Below are positions 1-12,100 of a stretch of 64,000 bases of DNA, one piece after another; within the stretch, counting starts at the first letter, position 1, and each line of letters begins with the position of its first letter. The DNA is taken from positions 1,488,001 through 1,552,000 of the forward strand of contig JALUTQ010000007.1 of the NCBI GenBank assembly GCA_032718865.1, read 5' to 3'. The notes under the pieces are model-generated. The model was not told the DNA's origin, did no database searches, and saw only the letters and a list, made by a program, of their open reading frames with translations. A program made the position numbers and the translations under genes. Source of the stretch: Tilletia caries (taxonomy: Eukaryota; Basidiomycota; Exobasidiomycetes; Tilletiales; Tilletiaceae).

Positions 1-1350
1 CCGTCTGGCAGCTATCGGTACACGCATCAAACTCATGGAAACCTCGGACACCGACCTCCTCTTACGCGTCCGCTTATGCTACTCCCTCCTCACCCCGATG
101 CTCTGGCACCACACCGCCGTCGGCGGTCTCCCCCTCAATGCCGGCAAACTAGTCCGTCAAACACTCCGACCCTTCCTATACAAAGGAAACACGGCCTGGC
201 TTGATCATGACACCATCTGTCGCCCACGCCCTTGCGGAGGCCTTGGTCTCGTCGATCCGGACGCGATGTTTACGGGCCAAGCCATCAGCCTCCTCGCTAA
301 ACATCTCCTCGACGACGACGGCTATGGACCATGGCTACGAAACGGTCTTTCCATTGCCCTCCATCACACCTATGGCTCTAGCCCTTCTGTCCTCCTCTTG
401 CCGGGCTCGACCGCCCACAAGCGCCTCAGCCATGAAATCACACGGACTGAAGGCTTCTGGGGCCGCCTCCTCCACGCCCTCTGCCAGGTCCGAGTGACCC
501 TTGACCCCTGCTGGTCAACACTCCCAGTGCTCGCCCTCTTGGAACTCCCATGGCACGACGCGACCTCCCTACCCCTCGCGCCAGACCCCTCAGCGCCACG
601 ACCGACAGAGAAACGACGCAAGAAGATATCTGCCGTTATCAATCAGGGTTGGCAGACCTGGGGTGACGTCCTTTGGCACCACCCCCCCCCTCCACCACGG
701 GCCACACCTTCTCCTACTCGTGGCCTTTGGGACCACCGGGCCCGCGAGACGCCGCCGCGCACCACATCCCTCGCCCAAGCGCTCCCTCGGCCACCAAGGG
801 CTCTCAGCTCAGCTTGCTATGGGACTCGCTATGGACTTCCCTCCCCACGCACACTCAAACCAACCTACTCAAGGCCCAACTACTCTGTTTCCACCTTCCG
901 AGTGATCCAGACCGTGCGCGACCCTTACTCCGAGACGCCTCGGCGCCCCACTTCCCATGGCATCTACTCCTCATCAACGGCGCCCCCCTCCACGGCATCT
1001 CCTGTCGCAAGACCCGGCTCGCGCAAACCCCATCAGCGCCCTACCCGGTCAACTGGCACGTCGGACAGGATACACCAACAGCATCGTGAGCCGTTGCTTG
1101 GAAAGAACTACACGCCGTCCCCCTTCCTTCCAACGCCATCACCAGCTGCTACCTGTGGATGCATCGTCGTGCTTGGCTCGCCCGCACCGGCGCCACTGTC
1201 GCCCCTTGCCCGCTATGCGATATCACCGAGTCGGAAACCCAAGAACACGCCTACGTTACGTGTCCCAGTATCCGGAACGTCTGGCACGCGGCACTCCCCC
1301 TCCTCCGGGCTCTGGGTCGTTCTGAGAGGCTCGATGTGACCGTTCTTTAG
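1..1350 (+). pseudogene. LINE (non-LTR retrotransposon) 3' fragment, frameshifted
   Basis: This is the C-terminal end of a LINE polyprotein, cut by the window edge. The frame from 35 reads through a post-RT region typical of fungal LINEs (leucine-rich block around 60-350, with PFLYKGN and CGGLGL motifs, where the stored RNA is rearranged around the zf-RVT segment). A second frame at 1159-1350 carries the terminal zinc-knuckle CPLCDITESETQEHAYVTC, the Cys-Cys-His-Cys pattern of zf-RVT. Between about 680 and 1159 the sense frame changes more than once, including next to a run of nine C at 682-690. The element is therefore broken. Family placement (Tad/I-like) is a guess; the RT core lies outside the window. 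Confidence 0.7.
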
Positions 1351-1555
1351 CATGACCACTCTCAACCCCCACCACAGAACCGTCACACCGTTCATCACCA
1401 CACCCTTCATATCACCATCATTCTTTACTTTCTCCCTGCTACATCCAGCTCCTAACAAGGCATAACGCACCCTGCACGCTATCAATGAGTTCCCGGAGCA
1501 CCCGATCAAAGAAAATTGCAGATTGTGAGGAACTTCGCGCGTCGCGACCTGTCCC

Positions 1556-3092
1556 ATGTTTCCTCCCTGCCTTGTACTGATCATAGCCTCTCCCCTTCGC
1601 AACACGCTCTGCTGCACAGCTTCCTCGCCATGCTGCGCGCGCTGCGACTCTCCTTTCGCGACTTGCAAGTGCCGCAAGATCATATCGCGCAGTGGTCAGT
1701 CTCTATTGGCTCCTAAATGGCCAAAAACGATTGCTGACGCTCAATTCTCTTCCTTTTCATTCACAGCGCAGCGCAACACAAAGAAGGCGGCTCTTCTCCC
1801 TGCGGCAGAAGTTGCGCTCGGTGTCGTCTCTTCCGCCGTTGCTGCTGCTGCTGCTGCATCTGTGTTGCCTGTATCCAACGACCAGCAGATGCAGCAGCAA
1901 CAGCGGCAGCAGCAGCAGGAACAACAGCAGCAGCCACAACTCCAGCAGCCAACTCCTTTGGCGCAGCATGACTCTTCTCCGCCGGCGCGCACGGAGCTCG
2001 GCGGAATCGATGGGGCTGCACGCGACGCAGCCGTTTTTGAGATGCAGAAGGAACCCATTGTGAGAAATTTAAATCCCAGAATCCAGATTGATATATTCCC
2101 TTATTTCCTGGCTCACGATTAATACTTCATCACAGTCTTCATCCACAAGTCTTCTCGCCAGCAATGCATCTATGGCTCCAGCTAGTTCTGGACGTCTTTC
2201 GGTTGAGGCTTCCGCGCCTCCTGCTCAGCAAACCGCTGGGGAATTTTCCAATGATTCTTTTCTGGGTACGAATAGCTCTGCACCGCGCCACAACCACGAA
2301 TCAACTGGCGATCCCTCCAACGAAGAAGAAGAGGACGAGAATGGGATGCCTAAGATGGGGGAAGGAGAGAAGATGAATGAGAAAGCGTCGCGTCTTTTGT
2401 GGTGTGAGTTCTTTCCACTTCCAATTTTCGCGTACGCTTTTACCGACATTCAGCACAATTTCTGACACATCTTTATCTGGTACCAGTGTCAACTATGGAC
2501 GCACTGGACTACTTGGAGAAGGAGGAGGACTGGAAATACATCTTTGACGACCGCAAGCGCGCGCGGATCGTCCGTGAGAAGTATTGGAGGATGGTTCGCG
2601 ACGTGAGTGCACCGCGTGCTTCAAATCGAAGACTAGTGCCTCAAGCTGAATCGTTCCAGTTCTGATTCCACTCAGGCTGCAATTTTCTCTCGTCGTACTG
2701 GCGTCGAGATTTTTCTGGCTGCTGGACGTCCCAATACGGGCAATCAAGGAATGAAGCAGCATGTTTTCGTCAGTGCCGGATTGTGCAACCCGGACAACAA
2801 AACTTTGCACGACGCTGCCGAGAAGATGTCGGACATTTGGACCAGGAGCCTGGCTGCATGTCGGGAAGCTCTCATCGCCCAAAACAAGGAGAAAGACGAC
2901 CTGATCCAGCGGCAGCAGGCACAGTTTCTCGCAGATCAACGACGTATCCAGGATCAAGAGTTGGCTTTGAACGCGGCACTTGCGGCAGCCGCAGGACTTC
3001 GCGAGGCCAACGAGCGTCTTCTGGCTGCAGTTGTGGGAGGGGCTGGAGAGGGTGAAAGGAGCATAGCATCAAACTCAGGTGTCTCAAACTAG
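1556..3092 (+). CDS. hypothetical Q-rich coiled-coil protein, 5 exons
   Basis: Five exons join in frame with GT-AG introns: 1556-1694, 1767-2059, 2136-2403, 2487-2602, 2676-3092, giving 410 aa. The N-terminus has a Cys cluster (CCARCDSPFATCKC). An Ala stretch and a Gln-rich tract (about residues 75-120) follow, then a Ser-rich and acidic region with EEEEDEN. The fourth exon encodes a charged segment (DYLEKEEDWKYIFDDRKRAR) and the last exon a long helix rich in Gln, Ala and Glu that should form a coiled coil. I recognise no family. It ends 70 bp from the convergent end of the KDZ transposase gene, so it may be an accessory gene of that element. The start at 1556 is the least certain part; a start further inside is possible. 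Confidence 0.6.
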
Positions 3093-3162
3093 GGACGGGC
3101 AATAGGCATGTTCATGTTCGAGGTTCTTATATTCTTCAAAAGGCACCAATCAAAAGACAATG

Positions 3163-6100
3163 TCAAATATCACCACCACGTCCTTGATCCTTGGCCTGGA
3201 GGGTGTGAAGCTCTTTGATCTTGCGCCGGTTCCAGAGTGAGAGGAAGTGACGAGTAATGGCGATAGCGTGTGGTGCGGTGGAGTAGGCGACGGACTTCTT
3301 AATGCGACTCAGACCGGCATTACCGCACTCAGCAGCACTGCTGTTGAGATGGCGAAGGTTCGGGTCGTTGGCCATGTACGTTGACAGCCATGACGAGGGC
3401 GTGCACTGGGAGTGGCCATGTTGATGGAGCTCGTCTACAACGAAAAGCGTGTTGGAAAAGAAGCCTGGTTCCCGAGCAGTTGCGTAGCTGGCCAGTTGGC
3501 ACGCAAAGTCGTACACGACAACGGCTGGGGCTTTGGGCCAGTGTGTGAACAGAGCGGAGAAGACGTCGTCTCTTCCTTCCGCAACCGGGATGCAGTGGAA
3601 TCCCATAGCGATTGCATGCCGGCACCATAGGGCCATAATCCCACCGGTCCGACGGGGCACAACATAGTCCGTGTAGAATTTGTTGCACGAAGAAACGTCG
3701 GCACTCCCTTCCTGTCCGCTTTGCCCAGATCGACCAGACGACTTTGCCGTCTCTTTCAAGGCCGGGTATTGAGGACGCACTCGTATCTGTGGTAATCCGT
3801 ACAGAACGCCGCTGTCCTGACTCGGTTGAGGAAGAGTCCGATCAGGAGCCGGGACTGGCTGTGGCTTCAGGTCCTTCATGTATTCCACAACACAATCGTG
3901 GACAGCCTGCCACACGGCCCGGACCGAAGGCAGCAGGGGAAGGATCGTTGCTCTGTCTGTCATTGAGAAGATGAGAGAGGATGGGGAAGGGATTGGATGA
4001 GGGACGGGAAACGCAACAGAGAAAGACAGAAGCTGTGAGCACTACACACATGAACTGGTCAACACCACACCGCACTAGGGCTGGCTTGCGGAGTAACTCA
4101 TTTCATGTTTTTGCGGAGTACTCCGCAAATTTTCATGTTTTACTCCGCAGTTTTACTCCGCACAGCACTCCGCAAATTGTGCGGAGTGCCTGCGGAGGGA
4201 CCAAAAACTTCGCGGAGTTCTCCGCATGTTTTGGGAAAATTTGGAAATATCTGCGGAATATTCCGCTTGAAATTGGTGCGGAGGACGGAGTAAGATTTTT
4301 GAAAAGTTCCTCCGCCACTGCGGAGTAGGGAGTAACTTTCTCGAGATGGTCAAAATTCGACTACTCCGCTTACTCCGCACTTACTCCGCACTTTTGAAAT
4401 GAGACTTTTTCCCAACTTGGACCCTCCACTCACTTTTCTTCTCTCACGCACGAGCGCGCATGCGGGTCACATGAACAATTAATTTAAACTCTGATCCTTT
4501 CTTCCCTTTTTTCGTGATAGGCTCTAAAGTAGCGCGGCTCCGCATTCGAAGAACACTCCTCTACTTCCTCAACTCCGTTTACCACTTTGTTCCGCAGCCT
4601 GCATCTTGCAAAACACTCCTCTACTCCTCTTCGTTTACAGCTTCATTCCGCCGTTCCACCCTAAAGATGTCAAACAACTCCGACGGGCCGGCACGGCCGT
4701 ATGCCCTCCGCGACCCATCCGCAATCAATGACGACTGGGTGCCCTCCGACTTGCTGATCAATCTGCTGCAGCGGGAGCGTGATTTGAAAGAGGCGGCGAG
4801 AACGAGAAGAAGCGGAAGAGGAGGTTGATGGCGGACAAGGCACGCAAGAAGCAAAAGACGGCGCTTGCGGAGGATGAAGAAGAGCAAATTGATGTTTTTC
4901 CCCCTCTATGTACAATAATTTTGATTTCCACTCCGCAAAACTCCGCACTTGCGGAGTAACAAAAAATTACTCCGCACTTTTTATTCACATCGACGGAGTA
5001 TTCCGCCCGAATTTGTGCGGAGTGCGGAGGACGAGTTTCGAATTGTTCCTCCGCCATTGCGGAGTGAGGAGGAGGTTTTTTAAAATCTTCCTCCGCAGTG
5101 GCGGAGTAAGGAGTAAGTACGGAGGAAGACTTTGAAAATGTGCGGAGTGACGGAGTCCTCCGCCGCTTACCTCATTTCACCCTCAGCCGTTGCGGAGTAC
5201 TCCGCACATGGGCAAAAAACCAGTTACTCCGCACATGCGGAGTAAAACTCCGTACTTTTACTCCGCAAGCCAGCCCTACACCGCACAATAGTTGATACCC
5301 ACTTTGTGCAACGTAAGAAGCTAGATTACCAATGGCTGGAGATGTCAGTGCCAGACGACTCGCATGTACGGCGAATGATGGGTCGCCGAGGGATACGTCC
5401 ACACTTGCCACGATCTTGAGTGAAGGTAGGCAGAGCGGACGACAGAGTTGCAGCTGGCCCTCCTCCGCCGCAAGCTGCCGAACCAATGGAATGAAGAATA
5501 CTCTCGCCTGCTCCAGAACTGTATGATGGGCCTCAGTGGATAGAAGCAGGCGGAGAGATTGAAGCAGAGAGACGGTCGTTGGCTTGACTTTGACTATGGC
5601 GCCTGATGCCTTGACCGTGTCTTTGGCTGCCTCCGAAAGCTCCGCGATGCAAGCGGAATTGGCCAGGACAACGGACAAAGATGAACCAGGGACGGAGAAC
5701 TGTTCTGCGAGGAGTCGCATGACTGAACGGGCTTTGCGGGTAGGGAGAAAAGGTCGAATGCGGCCTGGAGCTGGGAACGCATTTGAACCAGAGCCGGGAA
5801 CAGTTGGGGGACAGAGCTGATGGGTGTCCCGCAGATTGTGGGCGAGCACAACACCATCCGCAATGACAACTTCGGGGTGCGGTCCGCAAAGGGGACAGGA
5901 GAACGAGTCGGGCAGGGTCTGTAGTGCAATGAACAGGAAGAATACACGTAAGAACGTGGTCTTTGGGAGGAATGGCTTGTGTCCGCCGTACTCGTAGTAG
6001 GTATCGGTTGTGGAGGACTGGAATGCGGTAAGAGGGGTAGAAGATCTCAGCATCTGCGAAGCGTATGAGTTCAACACAGCATGAGACACCACAATCTCGT

Positions 6101-7765
6101 TGTTGAAGTTGAACAATCCAAACGCTCCAAGATCTGGACCGATCGTCCTTTGTTCGCCCCTTCGCCGACACGAACAGCGTCCAACTTCAACCTCCCTTTG
6201 CACAACGCCGAGAGAATGGTACACGAGCACATCTCTCGTCTCTGTGACCGTGCAAGGCGCTTTGCTGCCGCATGAATAGCAGCGAGGGGTCGACCCCAGC
6301 GGCAGCCGGGAGGGGATCTCGTGCGCAGGAAGAGCAGGGTCCGGACACATCTCTCCAGGAAGAATGGAGAAGCGTGGAGGCGGGATGGGCTGGTATGATA
6401 CGGCTCGGTGTTGAAGGAAAAGAGACGGGTGCTTGCGCAGATAATTCAAGTCGTCTGTAAAGGAAATTAGATAGAAGATCAACATTCAACATGCTATAAG
6501 AAAGGAAAGGGAGCATCAACATTTGAACCACAGTCAATATATACCTGCAGCGAGTCCATCAGGAAAGTCATATGCCGTAGGACCATAGAATCTTCGTACG
6601 TATTCGTCCGCCTGCTTGCGATGCGTACATCCATCTGTACCAAGACGTCCCCTGCGACACGAGGGGGCGCTGCACTCCCACTCCTGCTCCCCGAGTGCAC
6701 TCACCACACATCGTTTGTGCATCCCCGGTGCCGCAGCGGACTGGGTATCATCCTGGGCGAGGATGGATAGCCAATGGAGCCTTCCATGAAGGAATTGGGC
6801 TATCCCCACAGCGGCTGGCGACCCTGTAGAGTAAGAAAATGATCAATTGTAAATGAAACATAAGTAACGGTGCTGCACATCCGCCAATCGACTTCAATCA
6901 TCATGAAATATTCACCATGTGGATCCAGAGCATCAAGCGCATTCAACTGTAGCCACTCTTGAGCGCAGAGCTTGCTGTGTAGACATTGACTCCGCGTTCG
7001 AAATGAGAAACAGTCGCAACTGATCGAAAGTCTGGAAGGTAGTTGAAGAATGCCAATGTGATAGAAGCATCCAATGTGTGGACCGGGATTGTGAAGTATA
7101 TGTTCAGGGCATTCAGGACCTTACATAAGTGAACGCGCCGCTGTGAAAAGGAGCATATCAAAGCTCACCTCTGGTGTACCATCTTTCCAGCCCTCCAGCG
7201 CCCAGATACCGGCTGTGATTCGGACGCACCGTATCAGACGGTCATGAAACAGGGCTGCGCTATATTCCTGCAAGTCGTCGCCGCTGGTGGGGTCGTGGGA
7301 CGGATTATTCCCGATGCTGATGCCTCTAGCATCTGTAGCAAGGGGAACATTGTCCGATTCGTCCATGAACGAGGGGCCGTCGTCATTTGCCCAGTCGTCA
7401 TTTGCCCAGTCCTCTTCCTGCGGGGGCAATCGGCCTCTATCGTCGGAAGCTTGAGGTTGAGGCCCGACGAAACCTTGAGGCTAAACGCCTACAGGTTCCG
7501 GCAGCGCTCGTGATCGGCTTGAGGAGGCAACAGCTCCATGGGATGGGCGCTGCGATCTAGATGCCAGCAAGCTCTTCCGCCGGTCAAAATTGGATTTTTG
7601 TGCCGTAAGGAGGGATTCCAGAGTGGAAAGCCCTCTAGTTCTTGAGGGTATCGCCGTACTGTCCACTCTGGCACTCCCTCGAGTCGTTCTCTGGCGCTTC
7701 GAGGCTGTAGCTGCCGGTTGCGGTGGTCGAGAGTCGCCGCTGTTTGCCTGTCCTCTGTCCGGCAT
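3163..7765 (-). CDS. KDZ transposase-like protein, CxC5/CxC6 cysteine-cluster family
   Basis: Kyakuja-Dileera-Zisupton (KDZ) transposase of the basidiomycete CxC5/CxC6 type. Firm exons on the minus strand are 6823-6545, 6454-5330 and 3956-3163; they join in frame. Upstream exons 7765-7493 and 7417-7169 also join in frame, but the exon around 7140-6916 does not connect cleanly and may hold a frameshift. Visible features: a Cys/His cluster (CSAPSCRR with C-T-H), a second cluster (CYSCG, CSCRRRG), CPLCGPHP followed by VIADG (likely first catalytic Asp), CNKFYTDY, VVYDFACQL (second Asp) and SSAAECGNAGL (catalytic Glu). The last intron (5329-3957, 1373 nt) contains the hAT-like element at 4076-5278; without it about 160 nt remain. 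The DDE residues look intact, so activity is possible apart from the N-terminal problem. Confidence 0.75.
4076..5278. mobile_element. non-autonomous hAT-like element A (1203 bp)
   Basis: Terminal inverted repeats begin TAGGGCTGGCTTGCGGAGTA at the left and mirror this at the right (ending CCGCAAGCCAGCCCTA). An exact 8-bp duplication CACCGCAC flanks it at 4068-4075 and 5279-5286. TIRs starting TAGGG and 8-bp duplications are the hallmark of the hAT superfamily. The outer about 350 bp on each side are packed with GCGGAGT/ACTCCGC motifs, often as the 16-bp palindrome TGCGGAGTACTCCGCA (for example 4112-4127). No transposase is present; the middle holds only a short ORF. It sits in an intron of the KDZ gene. 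Confidence 0.9.
4667..4828 (+). CDS. short basic ORF carried by hAT-like element A
   Basis: A 53-codon ORF inside element A. Its core DDWVPSDLLINLLQRERDLK followed by EAA matches the short ORF of element B at about 17700-17850 (DDWVP, then LL, REQEVKEAA). Directly downstream, in another frame, both elements encode a Lys/Arg-rich tail (EKKRKRRLMADKARKKQK here, reading to about 4918). This looks like a small nuclear or DNA-binding protein, or the remnant of one, but no family is recognised. It could be the surviving fragment of the autonomous element's protein. Confidence 0.45.
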   Translation: MSNNSDGPARPYALRDPSAINDDWVPSDLLINLLQRERDLKEAARTRRSGRGG

Positions 7766-9004
7766 CTCTGAAAAAAAAGAAAAAAATGCTTGCATCTCAA
7801 TGAGCGCCAAAAGAACACAGAACAGGAGCGAAAAAGTATCTGGTCGAAAACCCTTACCTCAAAGAGCGCGCAGGGGTGGTTTTGGAAGGCAAGTATTGCT
7901 GGTTTGACCCGGGGGGATGATTCTCATGAAGGACGTGCACACTGTTCTCCAGCAGACCGCCGCCACCGTTCTCAGCTCGAACGCTCGGAGGGTTATCAAA
8001 GAGCTCTATTACATCGAGCCTCTCAGCACATGTGTGAGTCTAAACTCTGCCCCCGTGCATCTCAGCATATACCATTCCTGATGGGAGTCAACCGGGCCTC
8101 TGCCATTCTTCTTTCCCTTACCACGCCCTATTCTCTGGTTCAAACTTCAGTCTGAAAGGCTCTATGAGCTCGCCATGAGCATACCTCTCAGGTAGCGTCC
8201 AGTGATGCTTGAGATGTTGAGGTTTACGGGTGTACTCGAGGGCCAGTTGCATATGTTTACAGGTTTAGTTGCATATAGTTAGAGGGCCAGTTGCCTATGC
8301 TTACAGGGTCAGTTGCATATAGTAAGAGGGCCAGTTGCATATATTTAGAGGGCCAGTTGCATTTGTTAGAGGGCCAGTTGCATATAGTTATAGGGCCAAT
8401 TGCATATGTTATAGGGCTCTCTAGAGGGCCAGTTGCCTATGTTGAAGGGCCAGTTGCATATGTTTACAGGGCCAGTTGATCTCATTTTGAAAATTTGGTC
8501 ATTACTGGAGGGTCAGATGTATTTCTTATAGGGTGATTAGGTACCTTGCAATAATCATTAATGGGCGGCGATGCGGCGATGAGCGAGACCCAAAATGATT
8601 TGCTGCCAGCTCGTGAGTTTAGGGGGACCTTGCGCAGCGGGCAGCCCCAAGCTTCTGGGCCCGACCAGCAGAGACTTGCCTGCTCGTATGGACGCCGCGA
8701 GACGCGAGCCCCCCGCACCGGCTTCTCCCACCACTTCATCGTCAAGACTTTATGGAAATGGACATACTGTGCAGGTCAGACCGCTCGCCGCTCACCAGTT
8801 ACCGCGCATATGAAGGCTTTGGTGCTCGTGCCTCTTGCCTCTTACTAACTTGTGCAGTCGTGCGGCGTGCCTCGTCCCTCCCAAGGCTCAAGCCTCCAAA
8901 GAAGAACTGACTCTGCCTTATTGATCACTGAATTGATCGTCCTCTTTCCTGCATAATTCATGCAGGTATACCAACCAGTGTACCAGTGCGCAGTACAATA
9001 TTAG
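7766..9004. other. gene-poor stretch between KDZ gene and gypsy element
   Basis: Apart from the minisatellite, I see only short overlapping ORFs without family signatures. The first part is presumably the promoter of the KDZ gene on the minus strand. The last part, to 9004, is the insertion site of the gypsy element. Confidence 0.5.
8228..8480. repeat. minisatellite, unit about 18-24 bp (GGGCCAGTTGCATAT)
   Basis: About a dozen imperfect copies of GAGGGCCAGTTGCATATAGTTA lie head to tail. Units differ in length by small indels in the AT-rich half, while GGGCCAGTTGC is well kept. No coding role is visible. Confidence 0.85.
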
Positions 9005-9112
9005 TGTAACAGTTCTTGGGTTCAATGATCGTGGTATTGCAATAGCATGGGAGAGAGACATCAAGGAGTGTGTGTGCGTGAAGAAAAGGGTCACGTGGAA
9101 GAGCCTGCTACA
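9005..9112 (-). repeat. gypsy 3' LTR (108 bp)
   Basis: On the plus strand it runs from TGTAACAGTTC to CTGCTACA, and the reverse strand also starts TG and ends CA. It is nearly identical to 18742-18849 (one C/T difference). Confidence 0.92.
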
Positions 9113-12100
9113 ACATCCCCCCCCCCCCCCAAAGAAGAACTGAGCGTCCTCGCGAGTGTGGCGTCGGGGCTGTCTGGGGTGTTTTCCAACTCTAGAGCGC
9201 GCGCTCTTCCTTCCGGTAGGATGATGGTGCTGTGGTGACGGAGACGAGTGTTGCCCAACTCAATTCGGGCGCGAGCCTCGAATGCTTTCCGGAACGTTTC
9301 GAGATGTGGAAGACGGTCGTCGCTTTGCCAGGTCGGGGCGGGGCCACGCCATTTGACTAAGTAGTCGAAACGCTTTCCACCGAGCAGGGAGGTAGGCCTG
9401 CGACCGAGGAAGGACTCCACCCGTAATTCGTCTGAGCCTCCTTCAGCCGCAATTCCCGCTTGTGGGCGAGGGGTGGACTTGGCCGGGTCACCCTTAAAAG
9501 GTTCGAGGGCGGTGACTGGTAGTACAGGGTGGGCCCTGAACCACGAGGGGACGTCCAGCTCATAGGCAAGTCGACCGACCCTGGCTTTGACGGGAAATGG
9601 ACCGCCATATCGCGCTTCGAGCTTGACACGAGCTTGATCCGTAGGGTCGAGACGGATTCGATAATTCTTGAGGTCGATGAGAACGTGGTCTCCGACCGCG
9701 AACTCCATCGGCTGGTGTCTGGCGTTGTAGGCTCGTCGCTGCCTTTCTTGGGCCAGCTCCATTTCCTGCTGCGCGTCCGCATGAATAGCAAAAAGATCAG
9801 TCACCTTCATGCCTGCCGGATCGACCATCGTAGTCAGCGTCTTGAGGGGGAAAAGAACCGGATCCCGCCCAAATGCCATGAGAAATGGTGATTGCTTGGT
9901 GCTCTCTTGTTTTTGGCTGTTGTAGGCCATCGACAGGGCCGCCAGCTTCTGGTCCCAATCGTGCTGATCAATTGCCACGTAGTGGCGGAGCATCGTCTCC
10001 CAGCTGGGCGTTGAGTCGTTCTACGAGGCCATCGGTCTGCGGGTGATAGGCGGTGGACATCCTCAATTTGACGTCCAAGTTCTTCATCAGAGCTGACCAG
10101 AATTGGGAGGTGAACTTGGCGTCTCTGTCGCTAATGATCGCCTTGGGCAGTCCGGTGATGGGGAAGACGCGTTCGAGGAACAGGGACGCCACCATTTCGG
10201 CCGTGTCGGTGGTCCGATTGGGGAGGAAGAACGCGAAACGGGTGTATTTATCGGCCACCACCAATATGGAGTCGTATCCGCGTTTCGACTTGGGCAACCC
10301 TGTAATGAAGTCCATGGCCTGTGTATCAAATACCTTGTGCGGTGTGATGATGGGCTGCATGTCCCCGTACTGCTTGTGCCGGTGCGCTTTGTTCACCTGG
10401 CACTCGTAGCACACGCGGACATGAGCCGCTACCCTCTGAGCTAGATCATGAGCAAAGATATGGTCGCTCATTGCCGTGATCGTGCGCTCGACTGAGGGAT
10501 GCCCGGATCTGATTGACGCGTGATACTCGTGAATCAGTTCGTTGAGCTTGGGGACTGGTACGCACAGGCGAACTCCCTCCTTGATCTTGATGAACAACAG
10601 TCCTTCTCGGACGAAGTAGAGCTCGTCGTCGTTGGACCGATGCACCGCCATGATCGTTCGAGGCCGCAACGTACGTGTTGAGCTCTGCTGGACGGGAGAC
10701 GACGTCTTTGCCTCTTCCTCAGGTTCTTTCCCGACCACAGATTCCTTGCTGACCACAGATTCCTCGGCATCCTCCCCCCCCCCCCCCCACGGAGTCGCTG
10801 TCGCCGTCCTCGGTGATAGACTCGCAAGTCGGCGGTTTGGTTTGTTGGCGTGACTCTTGGAGTTGAGGCGGATCGGCCACAGTGTCAAGTGCACTGCTCT
10901 CGTATCGGGTCAAAGCGCGACGCCAGATCCGACGCCATCGTGGGTCCGCTGCGTACGCGTGGGACCACGAAGCGAGTTCGTCGTTGTGGAGCGCCACTGT
11001 GGTGATCGCCCGGACAACCCGGTCGGCCGCCGCTGCTATGCTGACAGAGTCCATACGCTGGTACTCTCGAGCAGTAAACGACAGGTCCGATTCTTCTTCG
11101 CTGTGGGAACGGGGAGGGAGGGGAGCACGAGATAGAGCGTCAGCCACAACGTTATTTTGGCCTTTGTTGTAGGTGATGGTGATCTTGTTTTCCAGTGGTG
11201 TCAAGGCCATCTTGAATTTCTGGACTCTGGTCTCATGTATGTCGCTCGGTTTAAGGTCCCACAACCAGCGTAGGGCATTGTGATCTGTCCGAACTTCCAC
11301 GCGAGATCCGTCGATGTAGTGCTGCAATTTCCTTACACACCACCAGATCGCTGCCAGTTCCAGATGTGTGGGAGCGTACTTCTTCTCGCCGTCAGTGGTT
11401 TGACGAGAGATGAACAGGATTAGGCGCTCGACGCCGGCTTCGTCTTCTTGAGACAGTACGCCGCCAAGGCCCTTGATGGAAGCGTCGACGGATAGGATGA
11501 ACGGTTCGCGAAAGTTGGGGCTCTTGAGGATGGGTGTGTCCGATACTGCTGACTTGATGTCCTCGAATGCCTTCTTTTCCGCAGAGCCCCACACGAAAAC
11601 ATCGTTGACGAAAGACTTGTTGATGGGCTGAGCCCGACCCGCGAACCCTGCGATGAACCGTCGGTACCATGCTGCCATGGCGAAAAATCGTCGTGCTTCG
11701 ACCGCGTTGGTGGGCTCTGGAAATTCTCGGACCGCGCGTAGCTTCTCAGGGTCCGTCATGAGTCCCAACGAGCTCACGCGGTAACCCAGAAGAGCGACCG
11801 AGTCGAACGCGAAACGGCATTTGGATGGAGAGATGGTAAGCCCCGCCCGTTCGATGGCCGCCAGTATGGAGTCCAGATGCTCTAAGTGTTCTCCGAACGT
11901 CTTGGTGTAAATTACCACGTCGTCCAGGTATGCAAGGGCGAACACCCAGCGAGCCGACCCCAAGATGCGGTCCATGGCGCGTTGAAACCAGCTAGGCGCC
12001 TGCTTGAGACCGAAAGGCAGCCGTCTGTAGCGCCGAAGGCCTCTGAAAGTAATGAAGCCGGTGAGGTCGCGCGATTCCTGGTCGAGGAGGAACTGATAGT

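Noticed and set aside
4667..4690. The hAT-like element A ORF and the gypsy gag both begin MSNN with a 15-bp match (AAGATGTCAAACAAC).
   Set aside because: The match does not extend in either direction and could be chance; no other shared sequence was seen.
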